From Flavobacteriales bacterium (GTDB lineage Bacteria > Bacteroidota > Bacteroidia > Flavobacteriales > Parvicellaceae): a stretch of 7,560 bases of DNA. Positions 6,189-7,560 of this stretch are shown piece after piece. Location: contig JAAZYJ010000339.1 of the NCBI GenBank assembly GCA_014239715.1, forward strand, positions 1-7,560, written 5' to 3'. Position numbers and translations under genes: made by a program. Under the pieces are notes generated by a model. It was given only the letters and a program-made list of their open reading frames with translations. It had not been told where the DNA came from and did not search any database. Position 1 is the stretch's first letter. Each line of letters opens with the position of its first letter.

Positions 6189-6935
6189 ATGAACGGGGAT
6201 CTATTAGCAGCTATTGAACTTTTCCAGCCCATCTCTTTAACAGAGATGGATGAAGTAAAATTATTAAATAGAACGGATACTAAATATGTATTTACCCTTC
6301 CTGATCTAATTGGCCTACTTAAAATGTCCTCAAAAGACTACAAAGTGCTTACCATTGACAATAAAAGGTATAGCAATTACAAGACCCTTTATTTTGACAC
6401 TCCTGACCACGAATTTTTCAATAAGCACCAGAACGGGAAAGAAAATCGCTATAAGGTTAGGATCCGAAAGTACATAGATAGTGGGTTGTGTTATCTTGAG
6501 ATCAAGAACAAGCGTAAAGGCAGAACGGTCAAGAAAAGAACGTTGATCTCTGATTTTCAAACCGAGCTGGATCAAGAAAATGAATCTTTCGTAAAAGATG
6601 TTATGGGATACAAGTCTCAATTGAACCAGTCATTATGGAATTCATTCTCAAGAATAACACTGGTCAACCAGGAGCTGAAAGAGCGACTTACGATCGACAC
6701 AGACCTGACCTTTGAAGCCAACGGCAGAACAAAAACATTACCCAACATCGTTATCGCCGAAGTAAAACAGGAGCGCGTGAGTCGCAATACCCCTATGGTT
6801 GCTAAATTGAAGGCAATGCAAATTAGACCAACAAGAATGAGTAAATATTGCATTGGGTGTGTATTTTTGAAGAAGGAATTGAAATACAACAATTTCAAAG
6901 GGAAAATTTTAAAGCTTGATAAATTGACAGCATAA
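6189..6935 (+). CDS. VTC-domain (polyphosphate-polymerase-like) protein
   Basis: A 248-residue soluble protein with no signal peptide or membrane segment, nearly all of it a VTC domain (CYTH/triphosphate-tunnel fold). Motifs lie in tunnel order: LNRTDTKYVF (26-35), NYKTLYFDT (63-71), the basic strand NRYKVRIRKY (86-95), LEIKNK (103-108) with KKR (115-117), LTIDTDLTF (167-175), AEVKQER (190-196) and SKYCIG (218-223). The many Arg/Lys and the Glu residues (E104, E191) fit a tunnel that binds polyphosphate or a triphosphate and a metal. In yeast Vtc4 this domain makes polyphosphate from ATP; in bacteria the reaction is not firmly established. There is no SPX sensor and no membrane domain. The start at 6189 puts the conserved FQPISLTEM segment about 10 residues in, as usual for the family. 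Its stop overlaps the next start, so the two are probably translationally coupled. Confidence 0.87.
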   Translation: MNGDLLAAIELFQPISLTEMDEVKLLNRTDTKYVFTLPDLIGLLKMSSKDYKVLTIDNKRYSNYKTLYFDTPDHEFFNKHQNGKENRYKVRIRKYIDSGLCYLEIKNKRKGRTVKKRTLISDFQTELDQENESFVKDVMGYKSQLNQSLWNSFSRITLVNQELKERLTIDTDLTFEANGRTKTLPNIVIAEVKQERVSRNTPMVAKLKAMQIRPTRMSKYCIGCVFLKKELKYNNFKGKILKLDKLTA

Positions 6936-7560
6936 TGGAAATAGTATTAGACATATCAAACTGGCTTTCTGACTTTTTTGTCCAAAGCGGGGCTGAAGAG
7001 CTGGTAGACCAGATGATCCAGAAAGGACAGGTCGTTAAAGATCTTGGAGATGAGATCAAAGACACTGCAGAAAAAGCCCAGCGCAGCCAACCTAAAACAT
7101 GGCTGGGTCTGCAAGCATTCGACAATGATTTTTGGAAATTGGTATTTCGATTCGCTTTGAATTTTGTGATCTTGTTTGTGATCGTAAGGATGATCTATTA
7201 TCCGATCGCAAAGCGCAAAGACTATTTGTTCTCCTACTTCCTATTGAGCATAATTATATTCTCCATTTGCTTTACACTTAAGAAGTTTGACCTTGGACTG
7301 GGAATGGCTCTGGGTCTGTTTGCAATATTTGGGATAATAAGGTATCGAACCGATCCGATCCCCATTAAAGAAATGACCTATCTGTTCATTGTAATAGGCG
7401 TATCGGTGATCAATGCTCTTGCCAATAACAAAATGAGCTATGCGGAGCTGGGGTTCGTTAACCTGGCTATCGTGGGAGCAACATTCGGTCTTGAACGGAT
7501 CTGGTTGTTAAAGCATGAATCAAGAAAAGTAGTTACTTATGAAAAGATCGACCTGATCAA
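6935..7560 (+). CDS. DUF4956-type multispanning membrane protein (partial, C-terminus beyond window)
   Basis: The frame is open for 208 codons and runs off the right edge. Its ATG shares the A of the preceding VTC gene stop (TAATG). Residues 1-65 are polar and charged, possibly helical and cytoplasmic. Hydrophobic segments follow at about 68-90, 97-114, 118-136, 147-163 and 172-188. The core GLGMALGLFAIFGIIRYRTD (121-140), then PIPIKEMTYLF (141-151), is the hallmark of DUF4956 proteins. The function is unknown. DUF4956 genes commonly sit beside VTC-domain genes in bacteria, often with CotH-family genes (general knowledge). I infer it is the membrane partner of the VTC protein, perhaps a channel, anchor or sensor. 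The missing end is probably a soluble tail of a few dozen residues. Confidence 0.85.
   Translation, partial: MEIVLDISNWLSDFFVQSGAEELVDQMIQKGQVVKDLGDEIKDTAEKAQRSQPKTWLGLQAFDNDFWKLVFRFALNFVILFVIVRMIYYPIAKRKDYLFSYFLLSIIIFSICFTLKKFDLGLGMALGLFAIFGIIRYRTDPIPIKEMTYLFIVIGVSVINALANNKMSYAELGFVNLAIVGATFGLERIWLLKHESRKVVTYEKIDLI

Noticed and set aside
6330..7125. Minus-strand open frames opposite the VTC and DUF4956 genes
   Set aside because: They are antisense to clearly conserved coding sequence and have no family features.

Overview
The window looks like a chromosomal segment of a member of the Bacteroidota, most likely Flavobacteriales. Three things point there: a type IX secretion (T9SS) C-terminal sorting domain on one secreted protein, exact matches to the Bacteroidota -7 promoter consensus TAnnTTTG upstream of several genes with no obvious Shine-Dalgarno sequences, and a cdd-pdhA-pdhC gene order of flavobacterial type. 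No RNA genes, insertion sequences, CRISPR arrays or phage genes were seen.

Left part (1-2991, minus strand): two tandem paralogous genes for secreted L-type-lectin-like proteins. They share a signal peptide and a lectin domain of about 250 residues, then diverge completely. The upstream copy (1597-2991) ends in a fibronectin-III-like module and a T9SS sorting tail. The downstream copy (from 1403, running off the left edge) continues into 79-residue tandem repeats typical of long surface adhesins. Both carry almost the same 36-bp element just upstream, built around TGTA-N5-TACA and a degenerate -7 box, so they are probably controlled together.

Middle part (3203-6053, minus strand): a housekeeping cluster of cytidine deaminase (cdd), pyruvate dehydrogenase E1 alpha (pdhA) and the E2 acetyltransferase (pdhC). 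E1 beta and E3 are not in the window. pdhA and pdhC are 7 bp apart; a separate exact -7 box sits in the 30-bp gap between cdd and pdhA.

Right part (6189-7560, plus strand), divergent from cdd: a soluble VTC-domain protein (polyphosphate-polymerase-like, triphosphate-tunnel fold) whose stop codon overlaps the start of a DUF4956-type multispanning membrane protein that runs off the right edge. This is the least understood part of the window. It suggests a two-piece version of the yeast VTC arrangement, with catalytic tunnel and membrane part on separate polypeptides. That function is an inference.
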